Shown here piece after piece: positions 8,684-17,805 of a DNA stretch of 64,000 nt (positions within the stretch are counted from its first letter, which is position 1; the number at the start of each line of letters is the position of its first letter). The stretch lies in the NCBI RefSeq assembly GCF_042652345.1, contig NZ_JBHSJJ010000005.1, positions 310,001-374,000 on the forward strand, read 5' to 3'. The notes beneath the pieces were generated by a model that was not told where the DNA came from, did no database searches, and saw only the letters and a program-made list of their open reading frames with translations. A program made the position numbers and the translations under genes. This DNA comes from Negadavirga shengliensis (lineage in GTDB: Bacteria > Bacteroidota > Bacteroidia > Cytophagales > Cyclobacteriaceae).

Positions 8684-9496
8684 ATGTCTAAACTTCGTAT
8701 CCTTTACGTTGCAAGTGAAATCAATCCATTCCTTCAAACTTCTGAAGTCGCCAATTTTGTAAGGGCATTGCCCCAGGCCATGCAGGAAAAGGGGATGGAA
8801 ATCCGTATTCTTGTTCCAAGATTTGGTTTGATCAATGAAAGAAAGAACAGGTTGCATGAGGTGGTGAGGCTTTCTGGAATAAACATTTCAGTGGGTGAAG
8901 AGGAAAAACCTTTGATCATCAAGGTGGCCTCCATTCCCAACGCGAAGCTACAGGTCTATTTTATAGACAATGAAGACTATTTCCAAAGAAAAAGTGTTTT
9001 CTTTGACAAACAGGATAAATTTTATGAAGACAATGACGAAAGGGCCATTTTCTTCTGCAAAGGCGTTATCGAAACCGTAAAAAAATTGGGGTGGGCTCCT
9101 GATGTGGTGCACTGTAATGATTGGATGACCAGCCTGATCCCATTATATTTGAAAACCACTTATAAAAACGAGCCCCTGTTTAAGGAAACAAAATCCGTGT
9201 TCGCTATATATAATAACGGATTTAGTCATAAATTTGGGGACGATTTGTTTGAGAAAATCAAAATGGTGGATATTGACGATCAGTTGTTGGCGCCATTGAA
9301 ATCCAAGGATTATGAGGGTTTTCTTAAAATTGGGATGGAATACTCCGATGTAGTAATAAAAGGGGAGGATATTTCCGAAAATCTAAACAATCTGATCAAA
9401 GAAACCTCTAAAGAAAAACAGCTTGAAATCAACAGTGAAGAAGAAGAACAGCTATTTGAAAGTTATTACAATATTTATACAGACCTTGCCGGCTAA
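8684..9496 (+). CDS. Stand-alone glycogen/starch synthase N-terminal (GT5) domain protein
   Basis: A 270-aa protein matching only the N-terminal Rossmann half of glycogen/starch synthases: KLRILYVASEINPF at the start, LPQAMQEKGMEIRILVPRFG, DERAIFFCKGVIE, and WAPDVVHCNDWMTSLIPLYL. The C-terminal nucleotide-sugar-binding half is absent, and the ADP-glucose loop that normally reads KTGGLADV is replaced by QTSEVANFV. An ordinary elongating synthase is therefore unlikely; a regulatory or carbohydrate-binding role is inference. This short form is widespread in Bacteroidota next to a DUF4270 gene, as here, where the downstream gene starts inside this one. The last 25 residues are very acidic. Confidence 0.8.
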   Translation: MSKLRILYVASEINPFLQTSEVANFVRALPQAMQEKGMEIRILVPRFGLINERKNRLHEVVRLSGINISVGEEEKPLIIKVASIPNAKLQVYFIDNEDYFQRKSVFFDKQDKFYEDNDERAIFFCKGVIETVKKLGWAPDVVHCNDWMTSLIPLYLKTTYKNEPLFKETKSVFAIYNNGFSHKFGDDLFEKIKMVDIDDQLLAPLKSKDYEGFLKIGMEYSDVVIKGEDISENLNNLIKETSKEKQLEINSEEEEQLFESYYNIYTDLAG

Positions 9497-10835
9497 GCTG
9501 GCAGGTGCTTTATTTCTGATCTTAGCATTTGTAGGCTCTTGTACCGACCCTTCAGAAATAGGGTTGGTGCTGGACCCGGATTCCAACCAGATAGGGGTTT
9601 TCTATACAGAAATACCCCTTTCTGCTTCTATGGTGCTTTATGATTCCTTTAATACCACCAACCAGGGCAGATTGGTGGTCGGTGGTGACATCAGCCCGTT
9701 TTTCGGAACCACGGAATCCATAGGAATCAGCAGGCTTTCTTTTAATCCCGGCGGCACCAAGCCAAACCAGGAAGCTATTTTTGATTCTGCAAAATTCAGT
9801 ATCAATGTGGTGGACCTTGCAGGCACGGAGTTTGACCAAGTGAAGTCCTTTAAAGTACATAAGTTGCTTGAACAAATTCAGGACACTTCCTACTACAATA
9901 ACAGTTTTCTTCCCTTTGAAGAAGCAACGATTGCTTCCGGTTCTTTTATCCTGCAACCGGATACTGTCAACACACTGGTCATGGACCTGAATCCCGATCT
10001 TGCCATGGATCTGTTTGATCGGTTAACCTCCAATGACGGGGTTTTTGCCAATATTTTTTCATTTAGAGAATACTTTCCCGGAATTGCCATCACCGGAAAC
10101 CCCGAAGAGGATGTGACCGTGGCAGCGGCTACGGGCGGAGGCACGGGGATAACCTTGTATTATCACTATGATGAAGATACTGTTTCCCGGACTTATCCTA
10201 TCAACACGATCCAATCCCGTCACTTTAACCATGTAAGGAGTGACCGCAGTGGTACCCCGACAGAAGTGATTACGGAGAGAGGCAGGGCATTTGACATACC
10301 GGGCGACCGGGTGGGAAGTAAGGCGAACCTGGGGCTGATGATAAAACTGGATATGGAGCCCTTACATGATTTTCTGGATACCCTGAGTAACATAACTTTT
10401 AACCAGATCACGATGGAAGCAGGACCAGTGCAGACATTCCCTGAATATAAAAGACCTATACAAAACATCGTGATGTATTTTTCGGATGAAAACAACCGCA
10501 TCTATACCCGGTCAGACGGTGCGGCTGTAGCCGTACAAGGGGAGAGACAAAGCCAGACGGGTATTGATCAACAGGGAAATACAGTGCCTTCTGCGGGTAA
10601 TCAGACTTCGCTCGTTTTTAATGGTGAAAGCAGGATCTTTCAGAATCAGATAACCTCCTACGTCAATGCCCTGTACCGTTCCGGTTTGGTTAAAACAGAT
10701 CTGTTGTTATATCCCAATACCCCAAGTACGCAAAGCGCACCGGTGGGATCCGATGCTTTTAAGAGGTCCATGCGTGAATACGTCGCTCCAAAGGACGGTT
10801 TCAAGTTAAAAATTTATTATACCAAGGTACGTTGA
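9486..10835 (+). CDS. DUF4270 family lipoprotein
   Basis: Secreted or outer-membrane lipoprotein of the DUF4270 family, function unknown, about 449 aa. The signal peptide ends FVGSC (lipobox), followed by TDPSEIGLVLDPDSNQIGV, the usual family beginning. The body is beta-rich with SPFFGTTESIGISRL and a C-terminal FKLKIYYTKVR. The start is uncertain: in-frame TTG codons lie at 9423, 9456 and 9486 and there is no suitable ATG; 9486 gives the most compact type II signal peptide (about 18 residues), while 9456 gives MKVITIF. Any of them overlaps the upstream GT5-domain gene, implying translational coupling. Confidence 0.82.
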   Translation: MPAKLAGALFLILAFVGSCTDPSEIGLVLDPDSNQIGVFYTEIPLSASMVLYDSFNTTNQGRLVVGGDISPFFGTTESIGISRLSFNPGGTKPNQEAIFDSAKFSINVVDLAGTEFDQVKSFKVHKLLEQIQDTSYYNNSFLPFEEATIASGSFILQPDTVNTLVMDLNPDLAMDLFDRLTSNDGVFANIFSFREYFPGIAITGNPEEDVTVAAATGGGTGITLYYHYDEDTVSRTYPINTIQSRHFNHVRSDRSGTPTEVITERGRAFDIPGDRVGSKANLGLMIKLDMEPLHDFLDTLSNITFNQITMEAGPVQTFPEYKRPIQNIVMYFSDENNRIYTRSDGAAVAVQGERQSQTGIDQQGNTVPSAGNQTSLVFNGESRIFQNQITSYVNALYRSGLVKTDLLLYPNTPSTQSAPVGSDAFKRSMREYVAPKDGFKLKIYYTKVR

Positions 10836-10891
10836 TATTTGCTTAGCAATATCCCTTTGAGGTAAGACTGCCATCCCATCGTTTTGGGTGG

Positions 10892-11746
10892 CTACCAATC
10901 TTGATGAAAGTCCTTCATGCCTTTTTTGAATACAAGTGCAGCCCAGTTGTCCCTTGTACAATGTTTGATGGGGACCAGTCCATGTTCAGTGGCTTTTTTG
11001 CTTAAGTCCGGGATGTCTGTTTCATAGAAGCCGCTTAACAATAAATGCCCGTTATCGGCCAGAGAGGAGCCATATACCTCCATTTCATCCAATAAAACAT
11101 TCTTGTTGATATTGGCAAGGATAATATCAAAGCATGCATGGGGCTTAATTTGCCGGATGGTGCCCGTATGCATGGTTATATCTTCAAATCCGTTGATCTG
11201 GAAATTTTCATTGCCGTTTTCCACACTCCAGGCATCAATATCAAAAGCCAGTATTTCGGTGGCTCCCAATTTACCTGCCATGATGGCAAGGATACCTGTG
11301 CCGGAACCGGCGTCCATGACTTTTTTTCCTTTATGATCCAATTCCAGCTGTACCTGTAACATCAAATAGGTAGTGGCATGATGGCCTGTCCCAAAAGACA
11401 TCTTGGGATTGATGATGATTTCATACTCAAATCCCGGTTGGGGGGGATGGAAAGCCGCCCTCACATACACCTTGTTTTCCACTATGATGGGTTCATAATG
11501 TTTCTCCCACTCCTCGTTCCAGTTGACTTTAGGCAAAAGCCCCTCCCGAACACTCAAAGAAGCCTCACGGCTGTATTTTTGGAAAATGATTTCCAATTCG
11601 GTCCGATTCAGCGAAGCGGTCTCTATGTATGCATCAAACCCGGTTTCGGTTTCCAAAAATGCATCAAACCCTATCTCCGACATTTCTGCCATGAGGATCT
11701 CCCTGTAAGGCTCCAAGCAACGTATTTTAAATTCGAGGTACTCCAT
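10892..11746 (-). CDS. prmA: Ribosomal protein L11 methyltransferase (PrmA)
   Basis: SAM-dependent methyltransferase that trimethylates ribosomal protein L11. The 284-aa protein has the PrmA N-terminal domain (residues 1-75), the linker motif WNEEWEKHYEP, then NPKMSFGTGHHATT and the SAM site VMDAGSGTGILAI with the acidic AFDIDAWSVENG loop. ILANINKNVL corresponds to the catalytic post-motif NIL/NPPY-like region. It follows tpiA on the same strand, behind a hairpin that may act as terminator or attenuator. Confidence 0.93.
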   Translation of the reverse strand: MEYLEFKIRCLEPYREILMAEMSEIGFDAFLETETGFDAYIETASLNRTELEIIFQKYSREASLSVREGLLPKVNWNEEWEKHYEPIIVENKVYVRAAFHPPQPGFEYEIIINPKMSFGTGHHATTYLMLQVQLELDHKGKKVMDAGSGTGILAIMAGKLGATEILAFDIDAWSVENGNENFQINGFEDITMHTGTIRQIKPHACFDIILANINKNVLLDEMEVYGSSLADNGHLLLSGFYETDIPDLSKKATEHGLVPIKHCTRDNWAALVFKKGMKDFHQDW

Positions 11747-11760
11747 GGGATTTGAAATTT

Positions 11761-11795
11761 AAAATGCCTGGCAAGAAAGGGTCCGGCCAGGCATT
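11761..11795 (-). terminator. Probable terminator after tpiA
   Basis: A 9-bp perfect inverted repeat, AATGCCTGG (11763-11771) and CCAGGCATT (11787-11795), with a 15-base spacer. Read on the minus strand the stem ends in ATTTTAAATTT, a short U-rich tail. It lies 35 bases after the tpiA stop and before the prmA start, so it may partly uncouple the two. Confidence 0.5.
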
Positions 11796-11829
11796 GATGG
11801 GAAGACACGGTGATCTTTCTTAATAATGT

Positions 11830-12591
11830 TTAAAATGATTTTATAATCTCTACGAAATCCCGTGACTTTAGGGAAGCTCCCCCTATCAGTCCTCCGTCTA
11901 CATCCTGCTTAGAGAATATCTCTTTGGCATTATCGGGTTTGCAGCTTCCTCCATAGAGGATGGAAATCCCTTCGGCCACTTCCCGGCCGAATTTGGAGGC
12001 GATGTGTTTTCGTATCGATGCATGCATCTCCTGAGCCTGGTCCGAAGAAGCGGTTTTTCCTGTTCCTATAGCCCAAATGGGTTCGTAGGCAATGACAATG
12101 TTCTTGATTTCTTCTTCTGAAAAACCAAAAAGACTCTCTGTAAGCTGTTGGGTGACGTAAGATTCGTGATCCCCCGATTCTCTTATTTCTAACGGCTCTC
12201 CACAGCAGAAAATGGGTTTCAGACCGTTTTCAAGCGCCCGTTTCACTTTTTCGGTCAGCAACGCGTTGGTTTCTCCAAAATATTCCCTTCTTTCACTATG
12301 GCCCAAAATCACATAGGAAGCTGCAAAGGATTTGAGCATGGAAGCAGAGATTTCTCCTGTATATGCCCCCGAGTTTTTATCCGAACAATTCTGTGCTCCC
12401 AAAAAGACCCTTGAAACCCCCTGAATTAATTTATTGACAAGGTGGAGATGTGGAAACGGTGGGTTTAACACCACATTCACATCGTTTATTTTTTCATCTT
12501 TTAGCATATTTACAATCTCAGAGGTCAACTTCTGGCCCTCATCAAGATCACAGTTCATTTTCCAATTACCTGCAACAATTTTTTTTCGCAT
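11830..12591 (-). CDS. tpiA: Triose-phosphate isomerase (TpiA)
   Basis: Interconverts dihydroxyacetone phosphate and glyceraldehyde 3-phosphate. From the ATG at 12591 (MRKKIVAGNWKMN) the protein has 253 aa, the normal length; the longer open frame upstream runs into the divergent recX gene. Catalytic residues: Asn and Lys in NWKMN, His in ILGHSERRE, Glu in VIAYEPIWAIGTGK, and the flexible loop following it. ILYGGS and GGLIGGASL bind the phosphate. Divergent from recX with a 70-base shared promoter region. Confidence 0.96.
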   Translation of the reverse strand: MRKKIVAGNWKMNCDLDEGQKLTSEIVNMLKDEKINDVNVVLNPPFPHLHLVNKLIQGVSRVFLGAQNCSDKNSGAYTGEISASMLKSFAASYVILGHSERREYFGETNALLTEKVKRALENGLKPIFCCGEPLEIRESGDHESYVTQQLTESLFGFSEEEIKNIVIAYEPIWAIGTGKTASSDQAQEMHASIRKHIASKFGREVAEGISILYGGSCKPDNAKEIFSKQDVDGGLIGGASLKSRDFVEIIKSF

Positions 12592-12611
12592 GATATTCGC
12601 TTTAAGATTTA

Positions 12612-12619
12612 TATATTTG
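12612..12619 (+). promoter_or_regulatory. Bacteroidota -7 promoter box for recX (TATATTTG)
   Basis: Perfect TAnnTTTG match, 43 bases before the recX ATG, in the recX/tpiA intergenic region. A TTTC-like -33 element lies upstream inside the first codons of tpiA, with imperfect spacing. Confidence 0.45.
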
Positions 12620-12661
12620 GTTTGGATAACCGTTGTTTTACGGAAGGCTAAAATTAAGAAA

Positions 12662-13171
12662 ATGTCCATTCCAGAAAAAGAAAACCCCGGACAAGTGTCA
12701 AAAAAGAAAATGTCCGTCATACGGGCCAAACAGCGTATCGCTTCTTACTGTGCGTACCAGGAACGTTGTTTGTCTGAAGTCAGAAATAAATTGGAGGATT
12801 ATGGAATAACCTCTCTACAGGCCGACAAGATCATCACCCAACTGGCGGATGAGGATTTTATCAATGAGCAGCGATTTGCCGAATCTTTTGTGAGGGGACG
12901 TTTCACCATCAAGAAATGGGGCAAGCTCCGCATCAGGCAGGAATTGAAAATGAGGGATATTCCGAATCATTATATCGCGACGGCATTGGACCTGATCGGG
13001 GATGATGAATACCTCGATACTTTAAATTATCTGGCCAAGCGGAAATGGTCCTTGACCAAGGAGCCCAATCTGCTGAAAAAGAAGGCGAAAGTAAACCGTT
13101 TCTTGATGTTCAGAGGTTTTGAAGTGGATCTGATCAAAGAAGCGGTGGATGCAGTTTCTGGTGGGTCTTAG
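12662..13171 (+). CDS. recX: RecX family regulatory protein
   Basis: Small helical protein that binds RecA filaments and modulates recombination. From ATG 12662 it has 169 aa. The three RecX helical repeats are recognisable: YCAYQERCLSEVRNKLEDYG, then LADEDFINEQRFAESFVRGRF, the KWGKLRIRQELKMRDIP segment and the C-terminal RFLMFRGFEVDLIKEAV. The frame is open further upstream over tpiA, but that part shows no similarity. The 3' end overlaps the convergent AlbA_2 gene by 38 bases. Confidence 0.88.
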   Translation: MSIPEKENPGQVSKKKMSVIRAKQRIASYCAYQERCLSEVRNKLEDYGITSLQADKIITQLADEDFINEQRFAESFVRGRFTIKKWGKLRIRQELKMRDIPNHYIATALDLIGDDEYLDTLNYLAKRKWSLTKEPNLLKKKAKVNRFLMFRGFEVDLIKEAVDAVSGGS

Positions 13172-13796
13172 CTACAAATTTGTCTTCTGATTCCTGGGGT
13201 ATTACATCCAAAACATTGGCGAGTACCAAACGGACCAATGTCCTGGAAGCGATGTAGACAGGCAGTTTGGCCAATTGCATAAATTCCTTCAGGGTAATGT
13301 AGGTCCTGGACTCCAACGCTTTCATCAGTATCTCTTCTTTTCTTCCATATTTAAAAATGATGTTTTCCTCCCGTTTTTGCCTTTTTAGGATTTCCCACAT
13401 TTCTTTGCTGGCTTGAATGCTTCTGTCCCTAACCCGTATGAAAGCCTTTTTCTTTTTGTCCTCATATATGAAATGGGGACGCCTGTCACTTTTATGGATT
13501 TTATAAACAGCCACTCCTTTTTTAGGATTCAGGGTAAAAATTTCCTTGTCTAATTTTAGCGGCGGGAAAATAAGTTCTTCAATGGCCTTGTCCATGACAT
13601 AAACTTCCTCATCGATAAATCTTTGACCACTTACCGTGCCATCATCATCTACGCCGATCAGGAGATAACCACCATCTGTATTAGCTAAAGCCACAATCTC
13701 CTTTACTATTTTTTCCGGATAGGTGGCTTTTTTTTTGAATTCTACGTGCAGGCCTTCACCTTCCCGGGCCATTTTGCCAACTTCCTGAAGTGTCAT
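13134..13796 (-). CDS. AlbA_2 (Schlafen-type AAA_4) domain DNA-binding protein
   Basis: A 220-aa protein with the AlbA_2 domain at the N-terminus: GEGLHVEFKKKA, then IVKEIVALANTDGGYLLIGVDDDGTVSG, a typical motif pair. The C-terminal part (about residues 140-210) looks like a winged helix: ILMKALESRTYITLKEFMQLAK and SRTLVRLVLANVLDV. Proteins of this family are called putative transcriptional regulators or nucleic-acid processing factors; no activity is proven for this type. It follows the small secreted-protein gene by 5 bases and so probably belongs to the uvrB unit. Confidence 0.75.
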   Translation of the reverse strand: MTLQEVGKMAREGEGLHVEFKKKATYPEKIVKEIVALANTDGGYLLIGVDDDGTVSGQRFIDEEVYVMDKAIEELIFPPLKLDKEIFTLNPKKGVAVYKIHKSDRRPHFIYEDKKKKAFIRVRDRSIQASKEMWEILKRQKREENIIFKYGRKEEILMKALESRTYITLKEFMQLAKLPVYIASRTLVRLVLANVLDVIPQESEDKFVAKTHQKLHPPLL

Positions 13797-13801
13797 TTTT
13801 C

Positions 13802-14233
13802 TCAGTTTATCAATATTCCTATACCAGCCCTAAGACCTGCCACATGGGTAATGGCATAATAATCCACCATGCCCTCAAGTCGAAGCCTATACGTGAGATT
13901 ATGGGTATAGCCTACCCCGAAGGCAAGATCTGAATCCGAACCTATCAGTCCTCTTGCTCTAAGAAAAACAGGTTCTAACGGATAAAACCGCAAACCTACT
14001 GAAACCTGGTTGGGTCTGTGGTGATTGTATTCATAACCCGCCGAGAAAGAGAGGTTATAGAGGTGGAAATAGTTGAGCTCTCCTGCCAGCTGGTACCTCG
14101 TGATTACCCCCGGAAAATCCGTCCGTACCAAGTCGCCGGCACCGGACAACAAATAACTGCCTTCTGCCTGTTGGGCCTTGGCCATTGCAGAGATTCCCAT
14201 CATTAAAAAAATTATACCTACCGTCTTTTTCAT
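13802..14233 (-). CDS. Hypothetical secreted protein, outer-membrane-like
   Basis: A 143-aa protein with a clear signal peptide (MKKTVGIIFLMM, cleavage after AMAKA). The mature part is beta-rich with alternating aromatic residues (SFSAGYEYNHH, FAFGVGYTHNL-like strands), suggesting a small beta-barrel or barrel fragment; I do not recognise a family. The start at 14233 is chosen for the signal peptide; its ATG overlaps the uvrB stop (ATGA, 4 bases), so it is coupled to uvrB. The next gene follows after 5 bases. Confidence 0.65.
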   Translation of the reverse strand: MKKTVGIIFLMMGISAMAKAQQAEGSYLLSGAGDLVRTDFPGVITRYQLAGELNYFHLYNLSFSAGYEYNHHRPNQVSVGLRFYPLEPVFLRARGLIGSDSDLAFGVGYTHNLTYRLRLEGMVDYYAITHVAGLRAGIGILIN

Positions 14234-16269
14234 CCTAGTCCCCGGTTTAGTTCTTCCAATCTTTTTTTGAGTCCCAGCCATTCATCCCTTAGCCTCGCAG
14301 CTTCCATGAAGTTAAGTTCCTTGGCGGCACTTTCCATCCTTCTTTGGGTCTGCTGGACCAATTTTTCCAGTTTTTCCCGGCTAAGGTATTGGATTACCGG
14401 ATCCGCAGCCACATCGGCTTCACCGACCTCCCTTTCAATATATACTTTTGCGTTTTTCTTGCTGTCTGCCACTTTGGTTTGGCCCAGGATCCTGTCCCGG
14501 GATTTCACCACAGATTTGGGGACAATCCCGTGTTCCTCATTGTAAGCCTGCTGCTTGGATCTCCTTCTGTTGGTTTCTTCTATGGCTACCCTCATGCTCT
14601 CCGTCACCCTGTCCGCATACATGATTACCCGGCCGAATTCGTTCCTGGCAGCCCTGCCGATGGTTTGGACCAGACTTCTTTCATTCCGTAAAAAACCCTC
14701 TTTGTCAGCATCCAATATGGCCACAAGGGCCACCTCAGGCAGATCCAGACCTTCCCGGAGAAGATTTACCCCTACAAGCACATCAAAAACCCCAAGTCTG
14801 AGTTCACGTAAAATTTCAACCCTGTCCAAAGGCTTTACCTCTGAATGGATGTAACGGGATTTCACCCCGGCTTTGGTAAGGAATTTGTCCAGCTCCTCGG
14901 CCATTCTTTTGGTGAGTGTTGTGACCAGTACCCTGAATCCGTTTTTGATCGTCTGGTCTGTTTCCTCCAAAAGATCGTCGATCTGATTGGCGCTGGGCCG
15001 TACTTCAATAAGCGGGTCCAAAAGGCCTGTTGGCCTTATAATCTGCTCGATAACCACTCCTTCGGATTTGGTCAGCTCATAGTCCCCCGGCGTGGCGCTT
15101 ACATAGATCACCTGGCTGGCAAGATCTTCAAATTCATCAAATTTTAAGGGGCGGTTGTCAAGCGCGGATGGAAGCCGGAAGCCATATTCCACCAAGTTGA
15201 CTTTTCTGGAGCGGTCCCCTCCCCACATCGCTCTGATCTGGGGTACCGTGACATGGCTCTCATCGATGACCATCAGATAGTCCTCCGGAAAATAATCCAA
15301 CAAACAGAAAGGCCTCATCCCGGGCTGCCGTCTGTCAAAATAACGGGAATAATTTTCCACACCGGAGCAATAACCCAATTCCCGGATCATTTCCAAATCA
15401 AACTCCGTTCTTTCCTTCAGCCGTTTGGCTTCCATCAACTTCATGTCCCTCTCGAAGAAGCCCACCTGGGCCATAAGATCATCCTGAATTTCTCTGATGG
15501 CTATATCAATGACATCCCGGCCGGTCACGAACAGGTTGGCGGGAAAAATGGTAATGATCCTTTCGTCCGAAATTTTCTTTCCCGTAGCAGGATCCACCCT
15601 TTGGATAGCTTCAACCTCATCGCCCCAAAAGTAAATTCTGTACGCAAAATCAGCATATGCCACAAAAATGTCCACGGTGTCACCCTTTACCCTAAAAGTC
15701 CCTCGGGTGAGTTCACCGTTAGAACGGCTGTAAAGTACTTCCACGAGCTTGAACAAAAGCTGGTTTCTGGGAATTCTATCCCCTTCCTGTAGTTTGATCA
15801 CATTTTTGCCAAATTCTTCAGGGTTGCCTATACCATAAATGCATGACACCGACGCCACCACGATAACATCCCTTCTTCCGGAAAGCAAGGCGGAAGTGGC
15901 GGAAAGTCTCAGTTTTTCGATTTCTTCGTTAATGGAAAGGTCTTTTTCTATATAAGTGCCGCTGGTAGGTATGAAGGCCTCAGGCTGGTAATAATCGTAA
16001 TAGGAAATAAAATATTCCACGGCATTATCCGGAAAAAACTGCTTGAACTCCCCATAAAGCTGGGCGGCGAGGGTTTTATTGTGACTCAATACCAAGGTTG
16101 GTTTCTGTACTTTTTGGATAACATTGGCAATGGTAAAAGTCTTCCCTGAACCCGTAACCCCCAACAGCACCTGGGCTGGTTCATTATCCAAAATCCCTTC
16201 TGACAGTTGTCTAATGGCTTCTGGCTGGTCGCCGGTAGGCTCATAATCCGAAATGATTTCAAATCCCAT
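14230..16269 (-). CDS. uvrB: Excinuclease ABC subunit B (UvrB)
   Basis: DNA-damage-loading helicase of nucleotide excision repair. The 679-aa protein starts at the ATG 16269 (MGFEIISDYEPTGDQ), the standard N-terminus. Walker A GVTGSGKTFT, beta-hairpin tip YYDYYQPEAF, DESHVTVPQ (DEAD-like box), the helicase motifs VTTLTKRMAEEL and LREGLDLPEVALVAILDADKEGFLR, QTIGRAARN, and a C-terminal UVR domain for UvrC binding (around residues 635-670). Its partner uvrC lies at 42.9-44.7 kb in this window. First gene of a probable unit with two small genes. Confidence 0.97.
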   Translation of the reverse strand: MGFEIISDYEPTGDQPEAIRQLSEGILDNEPAQVLLGVTGSGKTFTIANVIQKVQKPTLVLSHNKTLAAQLYGEFKQFFPDNAVEYFISYYDYYQPEAFIPTSGTYIEKDLSINEEIEKLRLSATSALLSGRRDVIVVASVSCIYGIGNPEEFGKNVIKLQEGDRIPRNQLLFKLVEVLYSRSNGELTRGTFRVKGDTVDIFVAYADFAYRIYFWGDEVEAIQRVDPATGKKISDERIITIFPANLFVTGRDVIDIAIREIQDDLMAQVGFFERDMKLMEAKRLKERTEFDLEMIRELGYCSGVENYSRYFDRRQPGMRPFCLLDYFPEDYLMVIDESHVTVPQIRAMWGGDRSRKVNLVEYGFRLPSALDNRPLKFDEFEDLASQVIYVSATPGDYELTKSEGVVIEQIIRPTGLLDPLIEVRPSANQIDDLLEETDQTIKNGFRVLVTTLTKRMAEELDKFLTKAGVKSRYIHSEVKPLDRVEILRELRLGVFDVLVGVNLLREGLDLPEVALVAILDADKEGFLRNERSLVQTIGRAARNEFGRVIMYADRVTESMRVAIEETNRRRSKQQAYNEEHGIVPKSVVKSRDRILGQTKVADSKKNAKVYIEREVGEADVAADPVIQYLSREKLEKLVQQTQRRMESAAKELNFMEAARLRDEWLGLKKRLEELNRGLG

Positions 16270-16300
16270 AATTTTTTCTGTTACTTTAAACAACGTCAGC

Positions 16301-17518
16301 CTATCCGGAAATAGTTTTGCCTTTAACCTGCCTTTTTGGTAAATTACTGAAAGTGTACAGGTTATAATAAAGGAAATTGGTGCGTAATATGATGACCAAA
16401 AGCAAAGGAAGTATAGCCGGATAAAAGGACTGGAATCCTAAAATCCATATAACCAAGGCCAGATCCGCCAAAATCATGGCGGCCAACAAGTAGTGTCTTA
16501 TCCAGTTGCGGGATTTATGAAATGCAAGATGATAGGCCAAAACCAAATGAAAGGGAAAGGCCCATAACATATTCCAATTGTATTTGGTCTGGGAATGTTC
16601 TGTGAAAAACCAAAGGAAAACAATTACCAAGCCCAATATCCCGAAAGCGCCAAACAAACCGATATCCATCCCAATATACAGTTTTCGCCTTTTGAAGCCC
16701 AAATAAGTAAATCCCCCCACAATGATCGCCAAAAGCCAAAAGACTAAATAAGGGTTCAGAAGGGAACCGGACCCTCTCGTCCGATCGGGAAAGTCATAGA
16801 TTATATGATTTTCTTTCACCAATGGCCGTTCAGGCCCATCACCGATAATCGTGGCCCTGCTAAAAGCAGCTTCCATATAATCGGGCAGAAACTGTTTTTC
16901 CCATTCTGTGGCATTTTGGTCAATGACCGCCCCCAGAGCCAAATCTATGCCTAAGTCCGACCAGGGCAATGGGTACACATATTCGTCAATGAGATTGCGG
17001 AAAGTCTTCTCATCCGGATCTGGGTCTGGGTTCCAGGCAAGGTTGCTTCCCAGCACCGTTTCCATCATATCCCTTATCCGGGTGGCACAGTTGTCATAAA
17101 AAAAATCGTACCTGTATTTTCTGTTCTCCGGCAAATAGTTGGTGTGCAAAAAGGAAACTATTTGCTGCTGTTGCCCCGGTGACAGGTCCAATACCTGTTC
17201 CCTTACATTTCTTTGGAAGTATTCATATTCAAACAGAAAATTCTCAAAGGTGGTGACAGACAGTTGGTAATCCAGCGTTCTCCTGGCAAATTTCAGATAA
17301 AAATAGGGGGTGTTAAAATCAAATGTGCCATAATTGAAAACCAGATCCCTCCCTGTAGCGTTTTCCACTACCCTCACAGCACTGTGGCCAAAGGTGGAAT
17401 AAAGCTCATCACCGGGATCACAGGTAATCAAACTGATCCGGTAATCCTGCGCCAAGGAGGCGGCACTGTTTAACAGGAAGCAACATAAGACCAGACAACC
17501 TATTAAATAACGCGGCAT
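16301..17518 (-). CDS. DUF4105/Lnb-like protein (putative lipoprotein N-acyltransferase relative)
   Basis: A 405-aa envelope protein. The start at 17518 gives a clean signal peptide (MPRYLIGC, cleavage after SLAQ). The periplasmic DUF4105 part spans about residues 28-230, with YSTFGHSAVRV and FYDNCATRIRDMM supplying the conserved His and Cys expected of this papain-like family. Five or so membrane segments follow (about 250-395). Some DUF4105/Lnb members in Bacteroidota and Gram-positives act as lipoprotein N-acyltransferases; that function is inferred here. It lies 31 bases upstream of uvrB on the same strand. Confidence 0.78.
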   Translation of the reverse strand: MPRYLIGCLVLCCFLLNSAASLAQDYRISLITCDPGDELYSTFGHSAVRVVENATGRDLVFNYGTFDFNTPYFYLKFARRTLDYQLSVTTFENFLFEYEYFQRNVREQVLDLSPGQQQQIVSFLHTNYLPENRKYRYDFFYDNCATRIRDMMETVLGSNLAWNPDPDPDEKTFRNLIDEYVYPLPWSDLGIDLALGAVIDQNATEWEKQFLPDYMEAAFSRATIIGDGPERPLVKENHIIYDFPDRTRGSGSLLNPYLVFWLLAIIVGGFTYLGFKRRKLYIGMDIGLFGAFGILGLVIVFLWFFTEHSQTKYNWNMLWAFPFHLVLAYHLAFHKSRNWIRHYLLAAMILADLALVIWILGFQSFYPAILPLLLVIILRTNFLYYNLYTFSNLPKRQVKGKTISG

Positions 17519-17805
17519 ATATAAAGTGCTTACAGCGATGCTCATGGCTTTGTAAGTCCGTATGAGAGGGGATATTGTTGAAAATAATAGCAAGACACAA
17601 ATTTACAGGTTTTATTCCAAAATTCTTGGGCATCTACCACGACAATAGATGGATGACAGCTTTTTTCTGGCCGGAAAGCATATTAAGTTATTGTAACCCT
17701 GGAAACCGACGACCGGTTTTTGTTAATGATTTGTTAATTTTTACTACCCGCCCAATTCATATTGGATGTTGACATTTGTGGTGTTGTTGTAATCTACTAA
17801 ATGTC

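Noticed and set aside
10836..10891. Hairpins between the DUF4270 gene and prmA as a terminator
   Set aside because: The two stems (GATATTTGC/GCAATATC and GCCATCCCA/TGGGTGGC) each need a bulge and no U-run follows.
17695..17720. AAACCG-ACGAC-CGGTTT hairpin upstream of the TonB receptor as terminator
   Set aside because: A six-bp stem with no plus-strand gene in front of it to terminate; may be chance or part of the promoter region.
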